Shown: in pieces, positions 15,479 through 22,206 of the stretch
Layout: every line of letters starts with the position of its first letter
Numbering within the stretch: position 1 is the stretch's first letter
Source of the DNA: an uncultured Alistipes sp.
GTDB taxonomy: Bacteria; Bacteroidota; Bacteroidia; Bacteroidales; Rikenellaceae
DNA: 22,206 bases
Assembly (NCBI RefSeq): GCF_949296715.1
Contig: NZ_CASFQD010000045.1
Coordinates: forward strand, 1-22,206
Reading direction: 5' to 3'
Position numbers and translations under genes: made by a program
The notes under the pieces: model-generated
What the model was told of the DNA's origin: nothing
Seen by the model: only the letters and a program-made list of their open reading frames with translations
Databases searched by the model: none

Positions 15479-16834
15479 ATGTCGAAAATCATTACACTAC
15501 GCAAGGGTCTCGACATCAATCTGCTGGGTAAGGCTCAGGAGTCGTTGGCCGACGCGCCGACGGCTGCCGAGTATGCCCTCTCGCCCCTCGATTTCGAGGG
15601 TGTGACTCCCAAGTTGCTGGTTAAGGTGGGCGATGAGGTGAAGGCCGGTACGCCGTTGTTCTTCAACAAGTACAACGAGCGCATTCTCTTTACGTCGCCC
15701 GTCAGCGGCAAGGTGGCGGCCGTGAACCGCGGCGAGAAGCGCAAGATTCTCACCGTGACGGTCACGCCCGACGCTGCACAGCGCTACGAGGAGTTCGCGA
15801 AGCCCGATCTTCAGAAGGCGACGCGCGAGCAGATCGTCGAGCTGCTGTTGCGCTCGGGCCTCTGGCCGATGATCATCCAGCGTCCCTACGGCATCATCGC
15901 CTCGCCGGACGACACGCCGAAGGCGATCTTCATCTCGGCGTTCGACTCCGCGCCGCTGGCCCCGGACTACAACTTCGTGCTGAAGTCCGAGCAGAAGAAC
16001 CTGCAGGCGGGTATTGACCTGCTGCGCCGCCTCACGCCGGGCAAGGTGCACCTCTCGGTGCGCGCCAAGGCCGAGGGTGCGATGACCGCGCTGAAGGGCG
16101 TCGAGACGCACGCCTTTGCGGGCAAGCACCCCGTGGGCAACGTCGGCGTGCAGATTCACCACATCGACCCCGTGAACAAGGGTGACATCGTCTGGACGGT
16201 GAACATCCAGGACGTGGCCATCATCGGCCGCCTGGTCAACGAGGGCCGCGTCGACATGACGCGCATCATCGCCGTGACGGGCTCCGAAGTGGAGAAGCCG
16301 CACTACGTGCGCGTCGTCTCGGGCGCCCGCGTCGATTCTTTCCTCAAGGGCTGCATCAAGCCGCAGAAGGAGGGGGACCGCGTGCGCATCATCTCGGGCA
16401 ACGTCCTCACGGGCGTGAAGACCGAGGCCGAGGGCTTCCTGGCCTTCTACGCCAACCAGATCACGGTGATCCCCGAGGGCGACAAGTACGAGCTGCTGGG
16501 CTGGGCCATGCCCCGCTTCAACAAGTTCTCCGTGTCGCACGCCTACTTCTCGTGGCTCTGCCCCCGCAAGGCCTACAACCTCGATACGAACATGAACGGC
16601 GGCGAGCGTCCGTTCGTCGTGACGGGTCTCTACGAGCGTTACCTGCCCATGGACATCTACCCGATGTACCTGCTCAAGGCCTGCCTGGCGGGCGACATCG
16701 AGAAGATGGAGAACCTCGGCATCTACGAGGTCGTCGAGGAGGACTTCGCCCTGTGCGAGTTCGTCGACCCCTCGAAGATCGAGATCCAGCAGATCATCCG
16801 CGACGGTATTAACTTAATGATTAAGGAGGCATAA
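15479..16834 (+). CDS. nqrA: Na+-translocating NADH:quinone reductase subunit A
   Basis: First gene of the nqr operon, 451 residues. NqrA is the cytoplasmic peripheral subunit of the sodium-pumping NADH:quinone oxidoreductase. It carries no flavin or iron-sulfur cofactor of its own. The N-terminal GLDINLLGKA, the barrel-like VKVGDEVKAGTPLFFNKYNERILFTSPVSGKV stretch (biotinyl-lipoyl-like) and the PYGIIASPDDTPKAIFISAFDSAPLAPD block are family hallmarks. The C-terminal part contains FSWLCPRKAYNLDTNMNGGERPFV, also typical. Length is normal for NqrA. The nqrB start follows after two bases. The genes nqrA to nqrF lie in the standard order on one strand with short gaps, consistent with a single message from the promoter at 15397-15404. 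Confidence 0.97.
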   Translation: MSKIITLRKGLDINLLGKAQESLADAPTAAEYALSPLDFEGVTPKLLVKVGDEVKAGTPLFFNKYNERILFTSPVSGKVAAVNRGEKRKILTVTVTPDAAQRYEEFAKPDLQKATREQIVELLLRSGLWPMIIQRPYGIIASPDDTPKAIFISAFDSAPLAPDYNFVLKSEQKNLQAGIDLLRRLTPGKVHLSVRAKAEGAMTALKGVETHAFAGKHPVGNVGVQIHHIDPVNKGDIVWTVNIQDVAIIGRLVNEGRVDMTRIIAVTGSEVEKPHYVRVVSGARVDSFLKGCIKPQKEGDRVRIISGNVLTGVKTEAEGFLAFYANQITVIPEGDKYELLGWAMPRFNKFSVSHAYFSWLCPRKAYNLDTNMNGGERPFVVTGLYERYLPMDIYPMYLLKACLAGDIEKMENLGIYEVVEEDFALCEFVDPSKIEIQQIIRDGINLMIKEA

Positions 16835-16836
16835 CG

Positions 16837-17964
16837 ATGGGATTGAGAAAAATTATCGATAATCTGAAGCCCACCTTCTCCAAGGGCGGCAAACTGGGCT
16901 TCCTGGAGTCTACGTTCGATGCGTTCGAGACCTTCCTCTTCGTGCCGAACACGACCACCACGCGCGGTGCCCACATCCGCGACTGCAACGACATGAAGCG
17001 CACGATGATCGTCGTCGTCCTGGCCCTCATGCCGGCCTTCCTGTTCGGCTGCTACAACACGGGCGCACTGGTGGGCCTCGAGGGCTTCCGCGCCTTCTTC
17101 TACGGTCTGGTGCGCGTGCTGCCGATGGTCTGCGTCTCGTATATCGTCGGCCTGGGCATCGAGTTCTACTTCGCGCAGGTGCGCAAGCATGAGGTCAACG
17201 AGGGCTTCCTCGTGACGGGCCTGCTCATCCCGATGATCTTCCCCGTCTCGACGCCGCTATGGATGGTGGCCGTCTCGACGGCCTTCGCCGTGATCTTCGG
17301 CAAGGAGGTCTTCGGCGGTACGGGCATGAACGTCTTCAACCCGGCACTCGTGGCCCGCGCCTTCGCCTTCTTCGCCTTCACCCCCTTCATGTCGGGTGAG
17401 ACCGTATGGTACTCCAACTGGACGATGATGGGTGCACAGGTCGACGCCGCTTCGGGCGCCACGGCCCTCGAGCACCTCGCCACGACGGGCAACATGGGCT
17501 ACTCGGCAATGGACGCCTTCCTGGGCTTCATGCCCGGATCGTTCGGTGAGACCTCGACGCTCGCGATCCTGATCGGCGGCGCCATCCTCCTCTTCACGGG
17601 CATCGCCTCGTGGCGCACGATGGTGTCGGTATTCGTCGGCGGCCTGGCCATGGGCTACCTCTTCCAGGGGCTGGGCGTGACGTCGTATCCCGCCTGGCAG
17701 CACCTGATCGTCGGCGGCTTCGCCTTCGGTGCGGTCTTCATGGCCACGGACCCCGTGACCTCGGCCCAGACCAACACGGGCAAGTACATCGTCGGCTTCC
17801 TGACGGGTGCGCTCGCCGTGCTCACGCGCGTGGTGAACCCCGCCTACCCCGAGGGTATGATGCTCTCGATCCTCTTCATGAATGCTCTGGCGCCGCTGGT
17901 GGACTACTACGTGGTCGAGGCCAACATTTCGCGCCGCAAGAAACGTGTCAAACTCGCCAAATAA
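16837..17964 (+). CDS. nqrB: Na+-translocating NADH:quinone reductase subunit B
   Basis: A 375-residue integral membrane subunit with about ten hydrophobic stretches after a cytoplasmic N-terminal segment. NqrB holds a covalently bound FMN and riboflavin and forms a sodium pathway with NqrD and NqrE. The flavin attachment motif is intact: T209 in AASGATALEH, the site that ApbE flavinylates through a phosphoester bond. Other family stretches are NEGFLVTGLLIPMIFP, GKEVFGGTGMNVFNPALVARAF and MATDPVTSAQTNTGK. The C-terminus is basic (SRRKKRVKLAK). It follows nqrA by two bases and precedes nqrC by ten. No apbE gene is in the window, so the flavin transferase must be encoded elsewhere. Confidence 0.97.
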   Translation: MGLRKIIDNLKPTFSKGGKLGFLESTFDAFETFLFVPNTTTTRGAHIRDCNDMKRTMIVVVLALMPAFLFGCYNTGALVGLEGFRAFFYGLVRVLPMVCVSYIVGLGIEFYFAQVRKHEVNEGFLVTGLLIPMIFPVSTPLWMVAVSTAFAVIFGKEVFGGTGMNVFNPALVARAFAFFAFTPFMSGETVWYSNWTMMGAQVDAASGATALEHLATTGNMGYSAMDAFLGFMPGSFGETSTLAILIGGAILLFTGIASWRTMVSVFVGGLAMGYLFQGLGVTSYPAWQHLIVGGFAFGAVFMATDPVTSAQTNTGKYIVGFLTGALAVLTRVVNPAYPEGMMLSILFMNALAPLVDYYVVEANISRRKKRVKLAK

Positions 17965-17974
17965 GCAGACTGTC

Positions 17975-18085
17975 ATGGCAACAAGAAAATTCAGATGCAA
18001 TGTCTGCGGCTACATCCACGAAGGAGCGGCCGCACCCGATAAGTGCCCCGTCTGCGCGGCTCCGGCTTCGGAATTTACGGAGATC
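17975..18085 (+). other. Rubredoxin-like four-Cys domain at the NqrC N-terminus
   Basis: Codons 1-37 of nqrC. The two CxxC knuckles, the Gly-Tyr after the first and the Pro before the last Val-Cys are the pattern of the short rubredoxin module that binds one iron in Cys4. There is no stop, frameshift or start between this segment and NqrC. Confidence 0.88.
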
Positions 18086-18829
18086 ACGGAGAAGAAGAAG
18101 GGACTCTTCAGCGATACGAACAGCAATGCCTACATCATCCTCTACTCGACGGTGATGGTCGTCATCGTGGCCACGCTGCTGGCGCTGGCCGCGCTGGGAC
18201 TCCAGAAGCGTCAGTATGAAAACGAGCTCAACGAGAAGAAACAGGCCATCCTGGCCTCGCTCTCGGCCTCGGACCAGCGCTACGACGAGTTCATCGACGC
18301 CTACGTCGTCGACAAGAACGGCGCGCGCATCGACGGCGAGGATGTCTTCGCGCTGCTCAACGACCTGCCGGGCGCCTATGCCGCCGGCAAGTTCCCCGTC
18401 TTCGAGGCGCGCGACGGCCGCGTGGTCGTTCCCGTCACGGGTATGGGTCTGTGGGGCCCGATCTGGGGCTATGTCGCCCTGGAGAAGGACATGAACACGG
18501 TCGCCGGCGTCATCATGGCCCACAAGGGCGAGACGCCGGGTCTGGGCGCCGAGATCTCCACGGCGAAGTATCAGGCCAATTTCGTCGGCAAGACGATCTT
18601 CGAGGGCGACAAGTTCGTCTCGGTGACGCTGCGCAAGGGCGGTGCGAAGGACCCCGCCCACGAGGTGGATGCCATCTCGGGCGGCACGAAGACCTCGGAC
18701 GGCGTGACGGCCATGCTCTACAACAGCCTGGCGAACTACCTGCCGCTGCTCGAGGCCAAGCGCCGTGCAGCCGTCGAACAGGTCGTCTATGCCCCCGTCA
18801 TGGAAGAGTCTAACGATGAAAACAAGTAG
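17975..18829 (+). CDS. nqrC: Na+-translocating NADH:quinone reductase subunit C with N-terminal rubredoxin-like domain
   Basis: A 284-residue NqrC with an extra N-terminal domain. Residues 1-37 form a compact rubredoxin-like module with C8-x2-C11 and C24-x2-C27 (RCNVCGYIHEG and DKCPVCAAP), like the rubredoxin domain at the end of rubrerythrins. After a short linker the usual NqrC begins: SNAYIILYSTVMVVIV, one membrane segment at about 54-76, a periplasmic FMN domain, and the flavinylation motif SGGT with T238. Classical NqrC has SGAT here; the Ala to Gly change keeps the acceptor Thr. The start at ATG 17975 is 10 bases after nqrB and is the only one that fits the spacing. Since the NqrC N-terminus faces the cytoplasm, the iron site would sit on the cytoplasmic side. 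Its function is unknown. Confidence 0.95.
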   Translation: MATRKFRCNVCGYIHEGAAAPDKCPVCAAPASEFTEITEKKKGLFSDTNSNAYIILYSTVMVVIVATLLALAALGLQKRQYENELNEKKQAILASLSASDQRYDEFIDAYVVDKNGARIDGEDVFALLNDLPGAYAAGKFPVFEARDGRVVVPVTGMGLWGPIWGYVALEKDMNTVAGVIMAHKGETPGLGAEISTAKYQANFVGKTIFEGDKFVSVTLRKGGAKDPAHEVDAISGGTKTSDGVTAMLYNSLANYLPLLEAKRRAAVEQVVYAPVMEESNDENK

Positions 18830-18835
18830 AAAACA

Positions 18836-19492
18836 ATGAGTAAGAACGAAAAAGAGCCCTTGTTTTCGGCTAAAAACATGAAATATCTGACGGGGCCGTT
18901 CTCCGCGAACAACCCGGTCATCGTGCAGATCCTCGGTATCTGCTCGGCGCTGGCTGTCACCGTGCAGCTCAAGCCGGCCATCGTGATGGCGCTCTCCGTG
19001 ACCGTCGTGACGGCATTCTCGAACCTGGTGATGTCGCTGCTGCGCAACGGCGTGCCGGCGCGTATCCGCATCATCGTCCAGCTCGTGGTCATCGCCGCGC
19101 TGGTGATTCTCGTCGACCAGGTGCTCAAGGCCTACGTCTACGAAATCTCCAAGCAGCTGTCGGTCTACGTCGGTCTGATTATCACCAACTGTATCGTCAT
19201 GGGCCGCGTCGAGGCCTTCGCTCTGGGCAACAAGCCCTGGGCTTCGTTCCTCGACGGCATCGGCAACGGCCTGGGCTACGGTCTGATTCTGGTCATCGTG
19301 GCCTTCTTCCGCGAACTCTTCGGCTCGGGCAGCCTGCTGGGCTTCCGCGTCATTCCCGAGAGCTGGTACATCGCCGAGGGAGGCTTCTATTCGAACTGCG
19401 GTCTGATGCTCTTCCCGCCCATGGCGCTCATCATCGTGGGCTGCATCATCTGGGTGCATCGTTCGCGCAACAAGGACTTACAGGAAAAATAG
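18836..19492 (+). CDS. nqrD: Na+-translocating NADH:quinone reductase subunit D
   Basis: A 218-residue integral membrane protein with six predicted membrane helices, homologous to NqrE and to RnfE. Each of NqrD and NqrE contributes two cysteines to an iron centre in the membrane that passes electrons across it. Here they are C36 in LGICSALAV and C119 in TNCIVMGRVEAFA. The second half contains the family stretch FLDGIGNGLGYGLIL followed by VAFFRELFGSGSLLG. The N-terminus is somewhat longer than in Vibrio NqrD but ordinary for this phylum. It starts six bases after nqrC and lies 11 bases before nqrE. Confidence 0.97.
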   Translation: MSKNEKEPLFSAKNMKYLTGPFSANNPVIVQILGICSALAVTVQLKPAIVMALSVTVVTAFSNLVMSLLRNGVPARIRIIVQLVVIAALVILVDQVLKAYVYEISKQLSVYVGLIITNCIVMGRVEAFALGNKPWASFLDGIGNGLGYGLILVIVAFFRELFGSGSLLGFRVIPESWYIAEGGFYSNCGLMLFPPMALIIVGCIIWVHRSRNKDLQEK

Positions 19493-19503
19493 GAGGATAG
19501 CGT

Positions 19504-20112
19504 ATGGAATCATTGAATATCTTTATCCGGTCGATCTTCGTCGACAACATGGTCTTCGCCTTCTTCTTCGGCATGTGCTCCTACATCGCCGTGTCGAAGA
19601 GCGTCAAGACGGCCCTCGGACTCGGCGCCGCCGTTACCTTCGTGATGGTGATGACCGTGCCCCTGAACTACCTCTTGTATGAATATGTCCTCAAACCCGA
19701 CGCACTCGTTGCAGGCGTGGACCTGAGCTTCCTCGCGTTCATCATCTTCATCGCGACGATTGCCGCTTTCGTGCAGCTCGTCGAGATGATTGTCGAGAAG
19801 TTCTCGCCGACGCTCTACAGCCAGCTGGGTATCTTCCTGCCGCTGATTGCCGTGAACTGCGCCATCATGGGCGGCTCGCTCTTCATGCAGCAGAAGGTCG
19901 ACGCAGGCGAACTGACGACCTTCTGGCAGACGGTCGTCTACGGTCTGGGTTCGGGTCTGGGCTGGTGGCTCGCCATCGTCATGATGGCCGCCATCCGCGA
20001 GAAGACCTCCTACTCGCACATCCCCGCGGCGCTGAAGGGCCCCGGTATCGCCTTCATCATTACGGGCCTGATGGGTATCGCCTTCATGATCTTCTCGGGC
20101 ATTCAGTTCTAA
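19504..20112 (+). CDS. nqrE: Na+-translocating NADH:quinone reductase subunit E
   Basis: A 202-residue membrane subunit, a paralogue of NqrD inserted in opposite orientation and related to RnfA. Six hydrophobic helices are visible. The cysteines for the shared membrane iron centre are C25 in FGMCSYIAV and C119 in AVNCAIMGGSLF. The C-terminal part (GLGSGLGWWLAIVMMAAIREK, then IPAALKGPGIAFIITGLMGIAF) matches the family. It starts 11 bases after nqrD with GGAGG-like sequence upstream (AGGAGGATAGCGT), one of the few Shine-Dalgarno-like sites in the window. Confidence 0.97.
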   Translation: MESLNIFIRSIFVDNMVFAFFFGMCSYIAVSKSVKTALGLGAAVTFVMVMTVPLNYLLYEYVLKPDALVAGVDLSFLAFIIFIATIAAFVQLVEMIVEKFSPTLYSQLGIFLPLIAVNCAIMGGSLFMQQKVDAGELTTFWQTVVYGLGSGLGWWLAIVMMAAIREKTSYSHIPAALKGPGIAFIITGLMGIAFMIFSGIQF

Positions 20113-20134
20113 CCTTCAAAAAGAGATTCGGAAA

Positions 20135-21397
20135 ATGACTACAACGATTTTAATAGCGATCGCGGCCTTTCTGGTGATCACGCTGGTGCTGGTCGCACTG
20201 CTTCTCTATGCAAAGGCTAAACTGACCTCGTCGGGCGAAGTGACGATCGACATCAACAACGGCGAGCGCGTGATTACGACCGAGAGCGGCTCGACGCTGC
20301 TCTCGACGCTGGCCAACAACAAGGTCTTCCTCCCGTCGGCCTGCGGTGGCGGCGGTTCGTGCGGCATGTGCAAGTGCCAGGTGCTCGAGGGCGGCGGTGA
20401 CATCCTGCCCACCGAGACCGGCTTCATCTCGCGCAAGATGGCCAAGGACCACTGGCGCCTGGGCTGCCAGGTCAAGGTCAAGGAGAACCTCAAGATCAAG
20501 GTTCCCGAGGCCGTGCTGGGTGTGAAGAAGTGGGAGTGCACGGTGGTTTCTAACCGCAACATCTCGACCTTCCTCAAGGAGTTCGTGGTGAAGCTTCCGG
20601 AGGGCGAGAATCTGAAGTTCCGCAGCGGCGGCTACATCCAGATCGACATCCCGAAGTACGACGCCATCAAGTTCTCGGACATGGACGTGGACGAGAAGTT
20701 CCGCGCCGACTGGGACAAGATGAAGATGTGGGACCTGGTGACGACCAACCCCGAGCCGACGTTCCGCGCCTACTCGATGGCCAACCACCCGGCCGAGGGC
20801 AACATCATCATGCTGAACATCCGTATCGCCACGCCTCCGTTCGACCGTGCCACGGGCTCGTTCATGAAGGTGAACCCGGGCATCTGCTCGTCGTATATCT
20901 TTTCGCGCAAGCCGGGTGACAAGGTGACCATTTCAGGCCCCTACGGCGAGTTCTTCCTGCCGGACAACCTGCCCGACACGCAGGAGCTGATCTTCATCGG
21001 CGGCGGCGCCGGTATGGCCCCGATGCGCAGCCACCTGATGCACCTGTTCAAGACCGAGAAGACGAAGCGTCCGGTATCGTTCTGGTACGGTGCCCGTGCA
21101 CTGAAGGAGGCTCCCTACGTGCACGAATTCCGCGAGATCGAAAAGGAGTTCCCCAACTTCTCGTTCAACCTTGCACTGGACCGTCCCGATCCGGAGGCCG
21201 ATGCCGCCGGCGAGAAGTACACTCCGGGCTTCGTGCACAACGTGCTCTACGAGAACTACCTGAAGCACCATCAGGCACCCGAGGACTGCATCTACCTCAT
21301 GTGCGGACCTCCGATGATGATCGCTTCGGTGGTGAAGATGCTCGACTCGCTGGGCGTACCGTCCGAAAATATCCTCTACGACAACTTCGGATCGTAG
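20135..21397 (+). CDS. nqrF: Na+-translocating NADH:quinone reductase subunit F
   Basis: A 420-residue subunit that oxidises NADH and feeds electrons into the complex. It has one N-terminal membrane anchor (about residues 4-26), a plant-type ferredoxin domain and a ferredoxin-reductase-like FAD and NADH domain. The [2Fe-2S] ligands are C70, C76, C79 and C111, the same numbers as in Vibrio NqrF. FAD binding is marked by RAYSMAN at residues 211-217, and NADH binding by IFIGGGAGMAPMRSHL and MCGPPMMI. The end DNFGS is typical. It is the last gene of the operon and is followed after about 20 bases by a strong terminator. Confidence 0.98.
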   Translation: MTTTILIAIAAFLVITLVLVALLLYAKAKLTSSGEVTIDINNGERVITTESGSTLLSTLANNKVFLPSACGGGGSCGMCKCQVLEGGGDILPTETGFISRKMAKDHWRLGCQVKVKENLKIKVPEAVLGVKKWECTVVSNRNISTFLKEFVVKLPEGENLKFRSGGYIQIDIPKYDAIKFSDMDVDEKFRADWDKMKMWDLVTTNPEPTFRAYSMANHPAEGNIIMLNIRIATPPFDRATGSFMKVNPGICSSYIFSRKPGDKVTISGPYGEFFLPDNLPDTQELIFIGGGAGMAPMRSHLMHLFKTEKTKRPVSFWYGARALKEAPYVHEFREIEKEFPNFSFNLALDRPDPEADAAGEKYTPGFVHNVLYENYLKHHQAPEDCIYLMCGPPMMIASVVKMLDSLGVPSENILYDNFGS

Positions 21398-21416
21398 CGG
21401 ATCAGCCGACAACTCG

Positions 21417-21460
21417 AAAAGACCGGGGCGTTGCTTTATGCAGCGCCCCGGTCTTTTTTT
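21417..21460 (+). terminator. Intrinsic terminator of the nqr operon
   Basis: An 18-bp stem (AAAAGACCGGGGCGTTGC with GCAGCGCCCCGGTCTTTT, one G-T pair) closes a TTTAT loop and runs into seven T. The A-run on the left arm lets it work in both directions. Confidence 0.95.
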
Positions 21461-21550
21461 GTACGTCGTGCCGGGCAGAGCGGAAAGAGATCGGGACAGT
21501 TGTGGGGCCGTTCTGCTGCTCCGTCCTGCGGCCCGTACTGTTCTTGCGGA

Positions 21551-21710
21551 CGGCTGTCCCGTCCGGCTGTCCCCGTCCGGCTGTTCCCATCCGGATGCTC
21601 CCGTCCGGCTGTCCCGTCTGGTTGTCCCGCCCGACTGTCGCGGACGGCTGCGGCCGGACGGCTGCGGCCGGACGGCGGCTGCCGGACGGCGGCTGCCGCT
21701 GCCGGCCGGA
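21551..21710. repeat. Degenerate 13-14 bp GC-rich tandem array
   Basis: About eleven units of 13 or 14 bases follow each other without gaps. The left half is built on CGGCTGTCCCGTC and the right half on CGGCTGCGGCCGGA, changing over at about 21632. The last unit is longer. Reading frames cross it on both strands but have low-complexity composition and no start signals, so I take it as non-coding. It lies between the nqr terminator and AT-rich DNA. The stretch 21461-21550 before it holds nothing recognisable. Confidence 0.8.
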
Positions 21711-21770
21711 TGAAGCAAATATGCGTTTTCGGTCAAGGTATACTAATAATTGCAGTTTCTCAATATTGAT

Positions 21771-21886
21771 TTTCATCAAAATTTCTCCGAAATTTGTTAT
21801 GCAATACCCCCGATGATGTGCCGTTTTGCAAAACATTTCCTATCTTTGCCGTGTCGTTGCATACGACATGACATATTTTGATGAAA
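21771..21886. repeat. 12-bp inverted repeats flanking a promoter
   Basis: TTTCATCAAAAT at 21771-21782 recurs as its exact complement, ATTTTGATGAAA, at 21875-21886. The 92 bases between them contain the TATCTTTG promoter element and a TTTTGCAAAA palindrome at 21824-21833. This arrangement resembles invertible promoters of Bacteroidales, but the arms are short and no recombinase is in view. Confidence 0.45.
21841..21848 (+). promoter_or_regulatory. Promoter -7 element of the AT-rich right end
   Basis: TATCTTTG is an exact TAnnTTTG match. Transcription would begin near 21853 and run rightward through the hairpins below and out of the window. The TTTG at 21825-21828 is only 12 bases upstream, closer than the usual -33 spacing. 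Confidence 0.6.
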
Positions 21887-22068
21887 GTGTTTCGCTTTTA
21901 TCCTTGACGGGAAATCTGGTAAATTTCAAAGGACAAGGAAAACGACACACTCATCACTTGTATCGGCATGAAAGGTGTTCTGCCTTCTGCTATACGAGTG
22001 TGGGGTATTGTTTATTTGTCCTTGGGCTTACCAGAGCCTCCCGTCAGATAAACGAACGACTCCACACT
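21852..22068 (+). ncRNA. Candidate structured leader RNA
   Basis: The presumed transcript folds repeatedly. A 5' hairpin pairs TGTCGT (21852-21857) with ACGACA (21863-21868). A second pairs TCCTTG (21901-21906) with CAAGGA (21934-21939), enclosing GAAAT (21911-21915) with ATTTC (21923-21927). A third, three-tiered stem pairs AGTGTGGGGT (21997-22006) with ACTCCACACT (22059-22068), GTTTAT (22010-22015) with ATAAAC (22048-22053), and GGCT (22025-22028) with AGCC (22035-22038). Nested pairing of this order suggests a regulatory leader for a gene beyond the window. I cannot assign it to a known RNA family. Confidence 0.45.
21968..22051 (+). CDS. Possible 27-residue leader peptide
   Basis: A short frame MKGVLPSAIRVWGIVYLSLG followed by LPEPPVR and TAA. 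It lies wholly inside the candidate leader RNA: its codons cover the left arms and loop of the third stem, and its stop codon falls in the ATAAAC right arm. A ribosome on this frame would open the stem, which would suit translation-coupled control. The Pro-Glu-Pro-Pro near the end could slow ribosomes. No Shine-Dalgarno site is seen, and a chance frame of this size is quite possible. Confidence 0.25.
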   Translation: MKGVLPSAIRVWGIVYLSLGLPEPPVR

Positions 22069-22206
22069 TGAACCGAGAATGATTATATACTAATCTGATA
22101 ATCAATTTATATATTAGGCTTTATCTTTTATTTGGTACCGTATAGTTCCCATATTCTGTCGGTTTCCCAAAGGTTATTATTTTTTTACCCACTGTCTAAT
22201 AAAAGC
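22069..22206. other. AT-rich stretch without recognisable gene
   Basis: Very AT-rich DNA with TATATA-like runs and TTATTTTTTTA near the end. I see no reading frame of note, tRNA or clear terminator. Its composition contrasts sharply with the GC-rich genes to the left. It may continue the leader of a gene outside the window. Confidence 0.5.

Noticed and set aside
17948..19459. Minus-strand frame of 503 codons opposite nqrC and nqrD
   Set aside because: Antisense of two conserved nqr genes with low-complexity His, Asp and Arg content.
21551..21710. CRISPR array
   Set aside because: Units of 13-14 bases follow each other directly with no spacers and no cas genes are near.
21402..21836. Minus-strand frame of 144 codons across the GC-rich array
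   Set aside because: Most of it is a translation of the tandem repeat and of the nqr terminator, with no ribosome-binding or promoter signal I trust.
21826..22071. Plus-strand frame of 81 codons in the AT-rich end
   Set aside because: Its start lies upstream of the predicted transcription start, it runs through all the hairpins, and its composition looks random.

Overview
The window reads as chromosomal DNA of a GC-rich member of the Bacteroidales, most like Alistipes and relatives (Rikenellaceae). Evidence for this: several TAnnTTTG promoter elements of the Bacteroidetes primary sigma factor, A-rich leaders instead of Shine-Dalgarno sites, a complete Nqr operon, a GIN-domain secreted protein, and a two-gene helicase/nuclease pair of the AddAB-like kind. 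The genus is inferred from protein style, not from a marker gene. Nearly all of the window is ordinary chromosome. The two ends are not, and the odd length plus these ends suggest a whole assembled contig.

Layout. 1-129: fragment of a B3/4 (tRNA-binding) domain protein on the plus strand, abutting on the minus strand a UvrD-type helicase gene cut off after about 210 residues (106-750). This is a chimeric junction, either a real rearrangement or a misassembly. 858-4435 (+): a secreted GIN-domain protein and an AddB-like nuclease with an iron-sulfur Cys motif. 4586-7260 (-): two membrane-anchored M23 peptidases and a HAD phosphatase, closed by a terminator. 7361-11586 (+): alaS and gpmI, read from a promoter that overlaps the divergent M23 promoter. 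11687-12373 (+): a YitT/YczE-like membrane protein. 12489-15318 (-): a tightly packed operon of TatD-family hydrolase, TcdA-like tRNA t6A dehydratase, D-2-hydroxyacid dehydrogenase and a ProXp-ala-type trans-editing protein. 15479-21397 (+): nqrABCDEF, the sodium-pumping NADH:quinone reductase. 21417-22206: terminator, a GC-rich degenerate tandem array, then AT-rich DNA with a promoter, inverted repeats and a strongly foldable leader.

The most interesting points are an NqrC that carries a four-cysteine rubredoxin-like domain ahead of its membrane anchor, and the AT-rich right end. There a TATCTTTG promoter lies between 12-bp inverted repeats and is followed by nested hairpins that overlap a 27-codon reading frame. 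This looks like the control region of a gene beyond the window and may be phase-variable. Several genes concern tRNA quality (AlaS, ProXp-ala-like, TcdA-like, B3/4 fragment), but they lie in separate transcription units and I do not claim they form one system.
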